Source of the DNA: CF-167 sp963695195
Lineage (GTDB): Bacteria; Chloroflexota; Limnocylindria; QHBO01
Reading direction: 5' to 3'
Assembly: GCA_963695195.1 (NCBI GenBank)
Contig: CAVOGE010000007.1
Coordinates: forward strand, 1,736,001 to 1,800,000
Length of the DNA: 64,000 nucleotides
Shown here: in pieces, positions 33,754 through 44,582 of the stretch
Position numbering within the stretch: the stretch's first letter is position 1
Layout: the number at the start of each line of letters is the position of its first letter
Translations under genes and position numbers: made by a program
The notes under the pieces: model-generated
Seen by the model: the letters and a program-made list of their open reading frames with translations, nothing else
Told to the model about the DNA's origin: nothing
The model's database searches: none

Positions 33754-35360
33754 GCCACCCGGCGGGACCACGGACAGTCGACCTGTTGATCACCGGCGGG
33801 ATGGTGGTCGACGGCAGTGGATCGGCGCCGAGCCCGGGCACGGTCGCGGTCATCGACGGCCGGCTGCACATCGAGCGCGCCGATTGGGCGCCATCCGCGG
33901 CCCGCACCATCAACGCGGCCGGCCTGATGGTCGCCCCCGGATTCATCGACCTTCACTCACACGGCGGGCTGGTTGTCCTGGCCGATCCGCGCCATGAACC
34001 GAAAGTCCGGCAGGGGGTGACCACCGAGGTGATCGGCGTGGACGGCAACGGCTATGCGCCCTTCGCGCGCCGCGAGGATCTGCTCGCCTTCGTGGAGCTC
34101 AACGGCGGCCTCGACGGCCGGCCCGAGATCGACTACGACTGGGGTTCGGTCGCCAGTTACATCGACCGCTACGATCAAGGACAGGCCGTCAATGTCGCCG
34201 TGATGATCGGAAACAGCGCCCTGCGCATCGGCGCCATCGGCTGGGACGAGGTTCCGGCCGACACCCGTTCCCTCGCCACCATGCGCGCGATGCTGCGCGA
34301 GGCGATGCAGGCCGGTGCCTTTGGTGTATCGAGCGGGCTCGACTACCCGCCCGGCTCGTTCGCTTCAACCGATGAGCTTGCCGCCCTGACCGAAGAGGCG
34401 GCCCGACTCGGCGGTTTCTATCACACCCATGTGCGGTACCCGCTCGGCGACTCGTTCCTTGATCCGTTCCGCGAGGCGATCGAGATCGGTCGGATGGGTG
34501 GCGGGCCGGTCCACCTGACCCACTTCTATCACCGTCGCAACCATCCGGGTGGTCCCGAGGAGATGCTCGCCCTCGTGGACGATGCCCGCCGCGCTGGCGC
34601 GGACGTCACCTTCGATACGTACCCCTACGAGTGGGCCTGCACGCGGCTCTTGATCCAGCTGCCTCAATGGGTGCAGGCTGGCGGCCCCGTCACACTGAAG
34701 GAGCGCCTGGCGGACCGATCCGTTCGCCAGCGGATCCGCGGAGAGCTCCACGGTCACGCCGCGCTCACCGCGGGTCAGGCCGACTGGACCGATATCCGGC
34801 TCGGCGCGTTCTCGCGCCCGGAGCTGATGCACTGGGAGAGCATGACCCTCGCGCATGTCATGCACGAGACTGGCCGCGATGCAGTGGATGTCATCTGCGA
34901 CCTGCTGTTGGCCGAGGACCTGCGCGTGGCGCAGGTGACCAGTGGCCCCTGGAACGAGACGCTGCCCCACTTCGTTCGGCACCCGGTCGGGATGGTCGGG
35001 ACCGATTCGACCTTTCTCGGGGACAAGCCGTCCCCGCGCACCTACGGATCGTTCCCGCGGATCCTTGGCCAGTACGTCCGGGACGAACAGCTCCTTTCGC
35101 TCGAGGATGCAGTGCGCAAGATGACATCGGCTCCGGCGGCGCGCCTTGGGCTGACCGATCGCGGGCTCCTGAGGACCGGCTTCGTCGCCGATCTGGTCGT
35201 CTTCGATCCCGAACGGGTCCGGTCGAACGCGACGTACGACGAACCGCGTCGATACCCCGACGGCATCGAGTACGTGGCGGTCAACGGCCAGCTCGTGGTG
35301 GATGAGGGCACGCATACCGGCGCACTCCCGGGTCGAGCGCTGCAGCGAGGGATGGCATGA
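33750..35360 (+). CDS. N-acyl-D-amino-acid deacylase (amidohydrolase superfamily)
   Basis: D-aminoacylase-type metal-dependent hydrolase. Elements: DLLITGGMVVDGSG and APGFIDLHSHGG (metal HxH near residue 68), a GVTTEVIGVDGNGYAP motif, GAFGVSSGLDYPPGSF, THVRYPLGDS, HLTHFYHRR, TFDTYPYEWACTRL, GTDSTFLGDKPSPRTYGSFPR (fourth metal Asp) and the C-terminal GFVADLVVFDPERV. Length 536 aa is normal. It may hydrolyse N-acyl-D-amino acids or an N-carbamoyl/ureido compound; only the family is secure. The GTG start overlaps the VOC stop. Confidence 0.9.
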   Translation: MSHPAGPRTVDLLITGGMVVDGSGSAPSPGTVAVIDGRLHIERADWAPSAARTINAAGLMVAPGFIDLHSHGGLVVLADPRHEPKVRQGVTTEVIGVDGNGYAPFARREDLLAFVELNGGLDGRPEIDYDWGSVASYIDRYDQGQAVNVAVMIGNSALRIGAIGWDEVPADTRSLATMRAMLREAMQAGAFGVSSGLDYPPGSFASTDELAALTEEAARLGGFYHTHVRYPLGDSFLDPFREAIEIGRMGGGPVHLTHFYHRRNHPGGPEEMLALVDDARRAGADVTFDTYPYEWACTRLLIQLPQWVQAGGPVTLKERLADRSVRQRIRGELHGHAALTAGQADWTDIRLGAFSRPELMHWESMTLAHVMHETGRDAVDVICDLLLAEDLRVAQVTSGPWNETLPHFVRHPVGMVGTDSTFLGDKPSPRTYGSFPRILGQYVRDEQLLSLEDAVRKMTSAPAARLGLTDRGLLRTGFVADLVVFDPERVRSNATYDEPRRYPDGIEYVAVNGQLVVDEGTHTGALPGRALQRGMA

Positions 35361-35391
35361 CCCGCTGGCGCCCGGCGCTCTGTACCCGAGG

Positions 35392-35400
35392 TGCTATCGT
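35392..35400 (+). promoter_or_regulatory. Extended -10 promoter for the xdh operon
   Basis: TGCTATCGT fits TGnTAnnnT. Transcription would begin near 35406, at an ATG that opens a three-codon reading frame (Met-Glu-Glu-stop) overlapping the GGAGGA Shine-Dalgarno (35408-35413) of xdhA. No -35 hexamer is evident. Confidence 0.45.
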
Positions 35401-35424
35401 CGGTCATGGAGGAATGAGACCGGG

Positions 35425-37743
35425 ATGACGCGAACGCTGCCGCCCGCCACGCGGCCGCCGGCTGCACCCGAGGCGCTGATCGTGACCCCGGGAGCCACCG
35501 TGCCCGGTCGCGCCGCCTCGTCCGCACCGGCCCGTCGTGAAGGCCCGGCGAAGCTCACGGGGCTGGCGCTGTACGCCGACGATCTCGTCTTCCCGGGTGC
35601 GTGGTACGGCGCCACCGTCCGCTCAACGGAGCCGCATGCCCGCCTGATTGGCATCGACCTCGACGAGGGCTTCGACTGGAGCAATGTGGTTGTCGTAACA
35701 GCCGCCGATATCCCTGGCGATAACGTGGTCGCCACCATCCGGGACGACCAGCCGGTCCTGGTGCCGATCGATGGCGAGATCCGCCACCAGGCAGAGGCGC
35801 TCTGCCTCCTTGCGGCGGCCGACCGATCGACGCTTCGCGAGGCGCGCCGACATCTGACCGTCCGTACCGAACCGTTGCCGCCGATCTTCGATCCCCTCGA
35901 GTCGTCCGAGGAGTTCTCCCACGTCGAGGTGGAGCGCGGAGACCTCGAGGTCGGCTTCGCGGAGGCTGAGCTGGTGATCGAGGGGACCTACCGGGTCGGG
36001 CACCAGGAGCAGCTCTACATCGAGAACCAGGCAATGATCGCCGTCCCGCGGGAGGATGGTGGCGTCACCGTCCACGGCTCCTGCCAATGCCCGTACTACA
36101 TCCATCGCGCACTGAAGCGCTCGCTCGACCTGACCGACATGCAGGCGGTGGTGGTCCAGGCCGAGACGGGTGGCGGATTCGGGGGAAAGGAGGAGTACCC
36201 CTCCATCATCGCCCTGCACGCGGCGCTGCTGGCGCGGAAGGCCGGCCGGCCGGTCCGCATGATCTACGACCGACACGAAGACCTCAGCGCAACCACCAAG
36301 CGACATCCCGCGGTGATCCACCATCGGACCGGGGTGACCCGTGACGGTCGCCTCGTGGCACAGGAGATCGATGTGGTGATGGATGGCGGGGCGTACTGCA
36401 CGCTGACGCCGGTGGTGCTGTCGCGCGGCGTACTGCACGCCGGTGGCCCGTATCGGTGCGCCAACGTGCGCATCAAGGGGCGGGCGATGGCCACCAATAC
36501 GCCGCCAAATGGCGCGTTCCGCGGCTTCGGAGCTCCGCAGGTCGAATTCGCCGCCGAGATGCAGGTCAGCCGCATCGCGGAGGCACTGGAGATCAGCCCG
36601 CTCGAGCTGCGTCGCCGCTGGGCCTTCCGCGACGGAGACATCACCCCGACCGGGCAGGTGCTGCGTGAGAGCGTCGCAGCGGTCGAGGTTCTTGAGGCCG
36701 CCGCCGAGGCAAGCGACTTCGCGCGCCATGCCGAGCAGACGCGGCGCGCCCGGGAAGCGCGCCAGTCCGGCGCGCGGGTTGCATCGGGGATCGGGGTTGC
36801 GCTCGGCTGGCACGGTGCCGGTTTCACCGGGTCGGGCGAGGTCCACATCGGTGGCGTCGCATCGGTGGAATTGACCGATGACGGCGTGGTCCGGATCCTG
36901 ACCGCCCAGACCGAGATGGGCCAGGGCACCAGGACGATCTTTCCGCAGTTGGTCGCGGCCGAACTTGGCCTCGACCAGGCCGAGGTCGAGGTCGCGCCGC
37001 AGGACACCAGCATCGTTCCCGACTCGGGGCCGACGGTCGCCTCGCGTACCGCAATGGTGGTGGGCGGGTTGATCATCACCGCCGCGAGGCGGCTGCGGGC
37101 CGAGGTCGAGGCTGCGACCGGTGGCCGGTTCGCGAAGACCTACCGCGCCTTCGCCGAGGAGCACGGCGGGCTGCGTTTCGACGAGCGCTTCGTGCCGTAC
37201 CCGAACATCCACTTCGACGACGCGACCTACCGCGGCGACGCCTACCCCGCCTTCGGCTGGGCGTGTGCCGTGGCGCAGGTCGAGGTCGACCTCGATACGG
37301 GCGAGGTCACCATCCGCGACGTGGTCTCGGCCGACGACGCCGGACGCATCATCCACCCGATCCTGGCGGAGGGCCAGGTCGAAGGCGGGACGCTCCAGGC
37401 GATCGGCTACGCCACCCTCGAGGAGATCAAGCTGGTGGACGGCCGATATCTCAACGATCGCCTGGCCACCTACCTGATCCCGACCGCGCTCGACGCGCCG
37501 CGAATCCAGGCGATCCTGGTCGAGAGCCCGTTCTCCGGTGCACCGCACGGCGCCAAGGGGCTCGGCGAGCTGCCGATGGACGTGGGTGCGCCGGCGGTGG
37601 TGGCAGCCATCCGCGACGCCACCGGGGTCTGGATCCATGACCTCCCCGCCACGCCGGAGCGGATACTCGCCGCCATGACTGGGGCACCGACGCCCCCACC
37701 GCCCGGGGTGAGCGCGCCGCGTGAAACGCGAAGTCCGGCATGA
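35425..37743 (+). CDS. xdhA: Xanthine dehydrogenase, molybdenum-binding subunit
   Basis: Large subunit of the xanthine oxidase/CO dehydrogenase family, which hydroxylates hypoxanthine and xanthine to urate. An aldehyde oxidase a/b hammerhead domain (about 25-140) is followed by Mo-cofactor-binding domains with GGGFGGKEE (about 250), NGAFRGFGAPQ, QTEMGQGTRT, and GAPHGAKGLGELP, whose Glu is the catalytic base. Length 772 aa is normal. The ATG at 35425 follows GGAGGA 11 nt upstream. The Mo, FeS and FAD subunits lie in that order with 4-bp or shorter junctions. Purine specificity is inferred from the uricase-pathway genes nearby; the sequence alone would also fit other aromatic hydroxylases. Confidence 0.9.
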   Translation: MTRTLPPATRPPAAPEALIVTPGATVPGRAASSAPARREGPAKLTGLALYADDLVFPGAWYGATVRSTEPHARLIGIDLDEGFDWSNVVVVTAADIPGDNVVATIRDDQPVLVPIDGEIRHQAEALCLLAAADRSTLREARRHLTVRTEPLPPIFDPLESSEEFSHVEVERGDLEVGFAEAELVIEGTYRVGHQEQLYIENQAMIAVPREDGGVTVHGSCQCPYYIHRALKRSLDLTDMQAVVVQAETGGGFGGKEEYPSIIALHAALLARKAGRPVRMIYDRHEDLSATTKRHPAVIHHRTGVTRDGRLVAQEIDVVMDGGAYCTLTPVVLSRGVLHAGGPYRCANVRIKGRAMATNTPPNGAFRGFGAPQVEFAAEMQVSRIAEALEISPLELRRRWAFRDGDITPTGQVLRESVAAVEVLEAAAEASDFARHAEQTRRAREARQSGARVASGIGVALGWHGAGFTGSGEVHIGGVASVELTDDGVVRILTAQTEMGQGTRTIFPQLVAAELGLDQAEVEVAPQDTSIVPDSGPTVASRTAMVVGGLIITAARRLRAEVEAATGGRFAKTYRAFAEEHGGLRFDERFVPYPNIHFDDATYRGDAYPAFGWACAVAQVEVDLDTGEVTIRDVVSADDAGRIIHPILAEGQVEGGTLQAIGYATLEEIKLVDGRYLNDRLATYLIPTALDAPRIQAILVESPFSGAPHGAKGLGELPMDVGAPAVVAAIRDATGVWIHDLPATPERILAAMTGAPTPPPPGVSAPRETRSPA

Positions 37744-38228
37744 CGTACCGCTTCGTTGTCAACGGAGACCCCGTCGAGGTCGAGGTTCCGGGAATGCGAC
37801 GCCTGCTCGACGTGCTGCGCGAGGAACTGTCCCTCACCGGCACCAAGGAGGGCTGCGGCGAGGGTGAGTGCGGCGCGTGCAGCGTGCTGCTCGACGGGAT
37901 GGTGGTCGACTCCTGCCTGGTGCCGGTCTGCCAGGTGGAGGGTTCGACCGTCGAAACCGTCGAGGGACTGGCCGACGGGACCGCCCTCAGCGACCTGCAG
38001 ACGGCGTTCCTGGAGACCGGGGGCGCACAATGCGGGATCTGCACGCCGGGGATGCTGCTCGCCGGTGAGGCGTTCCTGGCGAGTGGCTCCGAGGCGACCG
38101 ATTCGGCCATCCGCGAGGCGATCGCCGGCAACCTGTGCCGCTGTACCGGCTATACCAAGATCGTCGAGGCGATCGCGCTGGCGGCCGAGCGTCGTCGCGC
38201 GCCGGCCGGCGCAGAACCTCCGGCCTGA
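37740..38228 (+). CDS. xdhC: Xanthine dehydrogenase, 2Fe-2S subunit
   Basis: Small electron-transfer subunit with two [2Fe-2S] clusters. The N-terminal plant-ferredoxin-type domain has KEGCGEGECGACSVLLDG. The C-terminal helical domain has AQCGICTPGM and NLCRCTGYTKIVEAI. All eight cluster cysteines are present. Length 162 aa is typical. The ATG overlaps the xdhA stop (ATGA), and the next subunit begins 3 bp after its stop. Confidence 0.95.
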   Translation: MTYRFVVNGDPVEVEVPGMRRLLDVLREELSLTGTKEGCGEGECGACSVLLDGMVVDSCLVPVCQVEGSTVETVEGLADGTALSDLQTAFLETGGAQCGICTPGMLLAGEAFLASGSEATDSAIREAIAGNLCRCTGYTKIVEAIALAAERRRAPAGAEPPA

Positions 38229-38231
38229 CCG

Positions 38232-39092
38232 ATGCCCGCCGAGCCGCCGGTCCTTTCCCCTCGCACCCTTCCCGAGGCCTATGAGCTGCTCGCGGCCGAC
38301 GCATACCGTCCCGTGGCAGGCGGCACGGACCTGCTGGTGCAGATCACCGGAGAGATGGGTGAGCCGCCGGAACGAGTGCTCGACATCTGGAGTCTGGACG
38401 AGCTGCGGGGCATCCACCTTGAGTCGGACGCGCTGGTGCTCGGGGCGCTGACGACCTACTCGGAGATTCGGCGCTCGCCCCTGGTAGCAGAATTCCTTCC
38501 AGCCTTTGCCGATGCCGCGGCGACCATCGGCGCCGCGCAGATCCAGAACCGGGGCACGATCGGTGGGAACGCGGTGAATGCCTCTCCAGCCGGCGACATG
38601 CTGCCGCTGCTGCTCGCCTGTAATGCGGTGCTCGTCGCAGGCAGTGCGGCCGGCGAGCGCGAGATCGAGGCTGGTGACTTCTGGCCCGCCTATCGGCGCC
38701 CGGCGCTGGCTCCGAGTGAACTGCTGCTGCGCATCATCATCCCGCTCGTGCCCGGCCGGACGCTGCGCTACCGCAAGATCGGCACGCGGCGTGCCCAGGC
38801 AATCAGCAAGGTGGTCATGGCGCTTGCCTGGGTGGCCGGCGAGGCACCGGATACTCCGTGGCACAACGTCCATCTCGCCCTCGGTTCGGTCGCGGCGACT
38901 CCCGTCCGCGCCCCGCGTACCGAGAGCGTGCTGGAGGGTGCGGCGCCGACCGAGGCGGTCGCGGACCGCGCCGCCTCCACCCTGGCGGTCGAGATCTCCC
39001 CGATCGACGATGTCCGCTCGAGCGCCGACTATCGACGCGCAGTGGCGGCCCGCGTGCTGCACAGGTTGATCCGCGACGAGGGGCGCTGGTAG
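38232..39092 (+). CDS. xdhB: Xanthine dehydrogenase, FAD-binding subunit
   Basis: Medium subunit that passes electrons from the FeS clusters to NAD+ or another acceptor. The FAD motifs RPVAGGTDLLVQ (about 31-42) and IGAAQIQNRGTIGGNAVNASPAGDMLPLLLA (split by the pyrophosphate loop) are intact, followed by the CO-dehydrogenase flavoprotein C-terminal domain. Length 286 aa is normal. The stop is directly followed by the malate synthase GTG with no intervening base, indicating one transcription unit. Confidence 0.94.
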   Translation: MPAEPPVLSPRTLPEAYELLAADAYRPVAGGTDLLVQITGEMGEPPERVLDIWSLDELRGIHLESDALVLGALTTYSEIRRSPLVAEFLPAFADAAATIGAAQIQNRGTIGGNAVNASPAGDMLPLLLACNAVLVAGSAAGEREIEAGDFWPAYRRPALAPSELLLRIIIPLVPGRTLRYRKIGTRRAQAISKVVMALAWVAGEAPDTPWHNVHLALGSVAATPVRAPRTESVLEGAAPTEAVADRAASTLAVEISPIDDVRSSADYRRAVAARVLHRLIRDEGRW

Positions 39093-40667
<1,575 letters not shown>

Positions 40668-40701
40668 GGACGCCCGCGGCCTGCGGTCGGGCCGGCGGCG
40701 G

Positions 40702-40707
40702 TATCAT
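40702..40707 (+). promoter_or_regulatory. Candidate -10 (TATCAT) for kamA
   Basis: TATCAT lies 45 bp before the kamA TTG start in the 85-bp gap after malate synthase, giving a leader of about 40 nt that carries the GAGGAG Shine-Dalgarno at 40741-40746. No -35 is clear. Confidence 0.35.
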
Positions 40708-40752
40708 GGCTGGAGCCCCGAATCCGCCCTGAACCCCCTTGAGGAGACCCCG

Positions 40753-42225
40753 TTGGAGCACCCGCCGCCCGCTGCATCGGTCCCCGACCTCCCGTTCGTC
40801 AATCAGCGCGATCCCGCGTTGCGGCTGGGGCCGGATGGAGCCCTGGCGGTCAGCCGTCGCGCACCGATGTGGGCGGACGTGCCCGACGAGAAGTGGGCGG
40901 ACTGGCGCTGGCAGCTGAGCAACCGCGTGAACTCGCTCGAGGAGGTCGGCGCGGTGCTCAACCTGACCGACGAGGAACGCGAGGGACTCTCGGCGATCGA
41001 CAAGTTCCGGGTCGATATCACCCCGTACTTCATCAGCCTGATCGACCCCGACGATCCTGACGACCCGATTCGCCGCCAGGTGATCCCCCTCGGCCGCGAG
41101 CACGAGGCGTTCACCGGGATGATGGAGGACTCGCTGGCCGAGGACCGCCATTCGCCCGTGCCGGGCCTCGTCCATCGCTACCCGGACCGCGTGCTCATGC
41201 TGGTCACCACGCAGTGTGCCAGTTACTGCCGCTACTGCACGCGCAGCCGGATCGTGGGCGACCCGGCCCAGAACTTCAACCGGGCCGAGCACGAGGCGCA
41301 GCTCGACTACCTGCGCCGGACTCCGCAGGTCCGGGACGTGCTCATCTCCGGCGGCGACGGCCTGACGCTCGCCCCGAAACTGCTCGAGACGATCATCCGC
41401 GGCCTGCGGGAGATCCCGCACATCGAGGTGATCCGGATCGGCAGTCGGGTGCCCGTCTTCCTGCCACAGCGCATCGACGACGCGCTGTGCGAGATGCTGG
41501 GCCGCTACCACCCACTCTGGCTGAACATCCACGTCAATCACCCCAATGAGATCACCCCGGAGCTGGCGCGCGCCTGTGACCGGCTCAGCCGCGCGGGGAT
41601 TCCGCTCGGCAACCAGTCGGTGCTGCTGGCTGGCGTCAACGACTGCGTGAACATCCAGCGCGAGCTGGTTCATCGGTTGGTGGAGATGCGGGTGCGGCCG
41701 TACTACCTGTACCAGTGCGACCTGGTGGAGGGATCGGGCCACTTCCGGACCCCGGTGGGCAAGGGAATCGAGATCATGGAGGGGTTGCGCGGGCACACCT
41801 CGGGCTACGCGGTGCCGACCTTCGTGGTCGACGCACCCGGCGGCGGCGGCAAGATCCCGGTCGCGCCGAACTACCTGGTCAGCTACTCCGACCACAAGGT
41901 GGCGCTGCGCAACTACGAGGGCTTCATGACCACCTACGAGGAGCCGACCGGCTACCGAGCGCACGACGCGTCGCGATGCGAGTACTGCAGGCATCCGCGC
42001 ACCGAGCCGGGCCAGTCCGGGATCGCTGGTCTGCTGGGCGGCGAACAGATGTGGATCGAGCCCAGCGGCTTTGCCGAGACCCATACCCGCGGATCGACGG
42101 AGGCGCATCGACTCCAGTCGCCCGAAAAGTGGGTCCCCTATGGTGTCGGCGCGATCCGGGGTGAGGCTGCGTCCGGAGGCGGTCCTTCGCCGCAGATCGA
42201 GACCGGGCCGGATGAGAGCGGCTGA
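40753..42225 (+). CDS. kamA: Lysine 2,3-aminomutase (radical SAM, PLP)
   Basis: Interconverts L-lysine and L-beta-lysine. The radical-SAM cluster motif CASYCRYC gives C155, C159 and C162; the PLP lysine is K367 in PGGGGK. The two acidic residues that bind the substrate epsilon-amino group in clostridial KAM are D323 (YQCDLVEG) and D360 (VVDAPGGGG). Their 37-residue spacing is the same as D293/D330 in the clostridial enzyme, supporting lysine rather than glutamate as substrate. A C-terminal CEYCRHP pair probably binds zinc. Length 490 aa is slightly long. The start is TTG with GAGGAG 6 nt upstream. No beta-lysine acetyltransferase or lysine fermentation genes are adjacent. Confidence 0.92.
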   Translation: MEHPPPAASVPDLPFVNQRDPALRLGPDGALAVSRRAPMWADVPDEKWADWRWQLSNRVNSLEEVGAVLNLTDEEREGLSAIDKFRVDITPYFISLIDPDDPDDPIRRQVIPLGREHEAFTGMMEDSLAEDRHSPVPGLVHRYPDRVLMLVTTQCASYCRYCTRSRIVGDPAQNFNRAEHEAQLDYLRRTPQVRDVLISGGDGLTLAPKLLETIIRGLREIPHIEVIRIGSRVPVFLPQRIDDALCEMLGRYHPLWLNIHVNHPNEITPELARACDRLSRAGIPLGNQSVLLAGVNDCVNIQRELVHRLVEMRVRPYYLYQCDLVEGSGHFRTPVGKGIEIMEGLRGHTSGYAVPTFVVDAPGGGGKIPVAPNYLVSYSDHKVALRNYEGFMTTYEEPTGYRAHDASRCEYCRHPRTEPGQSGIAGLLGGEQMWIEPSGFAETHTRGSTEAHRLQSPEKWVPYGVGAIRGEAASGGGPSPQIETGPDESG

Positions 42226-42236
42226 GGGCTGAGCCG

Positions 42237-43151
42237 ATGCGCCCGCTGAAGATCGGCCTGATGCTGCCGATGCTCGAGGACGTGCCCACCGGCGAGAAGG
42301 TGCCCTGGAGTTCCATCCGCGAGCAGGCCCTCCTGGCGGAGGAGATCGGCTTCGACACGGTCCTGATCCCCGACGAGCTGCTCTGGCGGCCTGAGGCCTG
42401 GCCGGGGCCGCGCGGCTTCTGGGAGTGTGTCTCCATGACCGCGGCGGTCGCTGCCGCCACCTCGCGGATCGAGATCGGGACATGGGTCATCTCGACACTT
42501 CACCGGAACGCGGGGTTGACCGCCAAGATTGTCGAGACGATCGATGAGATCAGCGGCGGTCGCTTCCTGCTGGGCCTTGGGGCAGGCCACGCGGGAAAGC
42601 AGGGCGAGGCGTTCGGCTACCCGCCGGACCACACCATCGGTCGCTACGAGGAGGCACTTCACATCATCGTGCCACTGCTGCGGGAAGGGCGTGCTGACTT
42701 CCACGGTACGTTCCATAGCGCCGGCGGCCTCGAGCAGCGGCCCCGCGGGCCCCGTCCCGGCGGCGTGCCGATCATGCTCGGCGGCCACGGGCCGCGAACG
42801 ATGCGGCTGGCGGTCCAGCACGCCGACATCTGGAGCGCCTACGCCACCGAGAACAGCCTGCCCGGTGCCTTCGAGGCGATGCTGACCGCCCTTGACGCGG
42901 CCTGTGCCGCAGCCGGCCGGGAACCGGGCAGCCTCGGACGATCGATCGGCGTGTGGGTGGAGCCGACCGACGACCACGGCGCTGAGGCGGCCGACTTTGG
43001 CGTCCCGATCACCGGCACGGCCGACGAGATCGCCGGCACATTCACGGCCTTCGCAGACATGGGCGCCACGCGTCTCGAGGTCATGCTCTGGCCCAACACC
43101 GTCGCAGCGGTCGAGGCGATGCGGCCGGTGCTCGCAGCGCTCGAGACCTGA
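42237..43151 (+). CDS. LLM-class flavin/F420-dependent oxidoreductase
   Basis: 304-residue luciferase-like TIM-barrel protein. Motifs: LKIGLMLPMLE at the N-terminus, EQALLAEEIGFDTVLIPDELLWR, RIEIGTWVISTLHRN, VETIDEISGGRFLLGLGAGHAG and VPIMLGGHGPRTMRLAVQHADIW. The substrate is unknown, and F420 use is inferred from subgroup resemblance. It starts 11 bp after kamA stops, so it is probably co-transcribed. It converges on the hydantoinase/allantoinase gene, 21 bp apart. It is not a close copy of the LLM gene at 25 kb. Confidence 0.85.
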   Translation: MRPLKIGLMLPMLEDVPTGEKVPWSSIREQALLAEEIGFDTVLIPDELLWRPEAWPGPRGFWECVSMTAAVAAATSRIEIGTWVISTLHRNAGLTAKIVETIDEISGGRFLLGLGAGHAGKQGEAFGYPPDHTIGRYEEALHIIVPLLREGRADFHGTFHSAGGLEQRPRGPRPGGVPIMLGGHGPRTMRLAVQHADIWSAYATENSLPGAFEAMLTALDAACAAAGREPGSLGRSIGVWVEPTDDHGAEAADFGVPITGTADEIAGTFTAFADMGATRLEVMLWPNTVAAVEAMRPVLAALET

Positions 43152-43172
43152 TGGCCGGAGGCGTTCCCCTCG

Positions 43173-44555
43173 TCAGCTGAGTGCTCGCTCCGTGAATCGA
43201 CCGCCACCCCGCCGACCGGCGAAGATCCCGTCTCGCACCACCGCTTGACCACGCACTAGCACGGTCTGCACGGAGCCACGCACGGCCAGCCCCTCGTAGG
43301 GCGTGAAATCCGAGGTGTGATGCAGGCCCGACTGGCGCAGCGTGCGCGAGGATTCGGGGTCGAAGAGGATCAAGTCGGCGTCCCGCCCGACTTCGACCGC
43401 CCCCTTGTTGGGCAGTCCGAAGAGGCGGGCCGGGGTCGTGGAAAGCACGTCGACCATGCGTTCCAGCGTCATACGGCCGGCCGCGGGGCCGAGCCCGTGC
43501 ACCACCGATAGGAGCGTCTCGATCCCCGGCGCACCGTTGCTGATCTGCGGGAACGGTGGAGCGGGAACCGCCTTCTCGACCGCCAGTCGATCCGGGACAT
43601 GGTCGGACGCCACGATGTCGAGCCCACCCGCCCGCAGCCCGAGCCAGAGCGCCTGGCGGTCTGACTCCGTCCGCAGCGGGGGCGAGATCACGCTCCGGAT
43701 CATCTCGGCCTCGTCGTCCACCCCATACCGCGCGTCGGTCAGCGCCAGGTAGTGCGGACAGGTCTCGGCGAAGACCGGCCAGCCACGTGCCTTGGCGGCG
43801 GCCACCTCGGCGAGTGCATCGGCGCAGGAGAGGTGCACCAGATAGACCGATGCCTCCGCAGCGCGGGCGAGCGCGATTGCACGATGCGTCGCCTCCGCCT
43901 CGGCGTACGCAGGCCGAGTAAGGGCATGGTGCCGACACGTGACGTTGCCCGCCGCCAGGGCGTCGGCCACGAGAGCATCGATGACCGTGGCGCTTTCGCA
44001 GTGGACCTGCAGCATCCCGCCGTGGCGGCCCATGACGCGAAGCGCCGCGAGGAGGCGCTCATCGGTCAGCCGGAAGTCGTAGACCATGAACGCCTTGGCG
44101 GTGGGGACGCCGGAGGCGATCAGCTCCGGCAGCTCGACGGTCGGATCGGATTGCTGTCCGGTGATCACCGCCGAGAGGCCGAAATCGACCGCCGACTCGC
44201 CTTCGGTTCGAGCCCGGAACTCGCGCATCCCGGCCAGCAGGGATCGCGACCCCTCGTCGCTGATGCCGGTCCCGGGGTTGTTGAACGCCAGAAAGGTGGT
44301 GGTGCCACCGAACGCGGCCGCCACCGAATCGGCGAAGAACCGGTCCGGCTCGTCGCGGGATGGCAGTCGAGTGTGGGTGTGCACGTCGATCACGCCCGGC
44401 ATCACCAGCAGGCCCGTGGCGTCGATCCGTTCGCGCGCGTCCCGTCCAACGTCCTCGCCCACCGCGGTGATCCTGCCGCCATCCACCGCAACGTCAGCCC
44501 GCGAGGATCCCGCGGCGGTAACCACCGTGCCGCCGGCCACGAGCAGGTCAGTCAC
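43173..44555 (-). CDS. Dihydropyrimidinase/hydantoinase-type cyclic amidohydrolase, probable allantoinase
   Basis: Binuclear-metal amidohydrolase of 460 aa. Key residues: DVHTH (57-61), the carbamylated lysine candidate K154 in PTAKAFMVYDF with Tyr159, HCES, VHLSCADALAEV, ETCPHYLAL, and the ASDHVPD metal Asp. The hydantoinase-like substrate loop FPQISNGAPGIETLL is present. Sequence features fit D-hydantoinase/dihydropyrimidinase as well as allantoinase (both open cyclic ureides). The neighbours (uricase, OHCU decarboxylase, HIU hydrolase) favour allantoin to allantoate. The GTG start lies 27 bp after the DUF3830 stop on the same strand. Confidence 0.85.
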   Translation of the reverse strand: MTDLLVAGGTVVTAAGSSRADVAVDGGRITAVGEDVGRDARERIDATGLLVMPGVIDVHTHTRLPSRDEPDRFFADSVAAAFGGTTTFLAFNNPGTGISDEGSRSLLAGMREFRARTEGESAVDFGLSAVITGQQSDPTVELPELIASGVPTAKAFMVYDFRLTDERLLAALRVMGRHGGMLQVHCESATVIDALVADALAAGNVTCRHHALTRPAYAEAEATHRAIALARAAEASVYLVHLSCADALAEVAAAKARGWPVFAETCPHYLALTDARYGVDDEAEMIRSVISPPLRTESDRQALWLGLRAGGLDIVASDHVPDRLAVEKAVPAPPFPQISNGAPGIETLLSVVHGLGPAAGRMTLERMVDVLSTTPARLFGLPNKGAVEVGRDADLILFDPESSRTLRQSGLHHTSDFTPYEGLAVRGSVQTVLVRGQAVVRDGIFAGRRGGGRFTERALS

Positions 44556-44582
44556 GCCGGCGCACGTCCGACGGCGAGTCGA

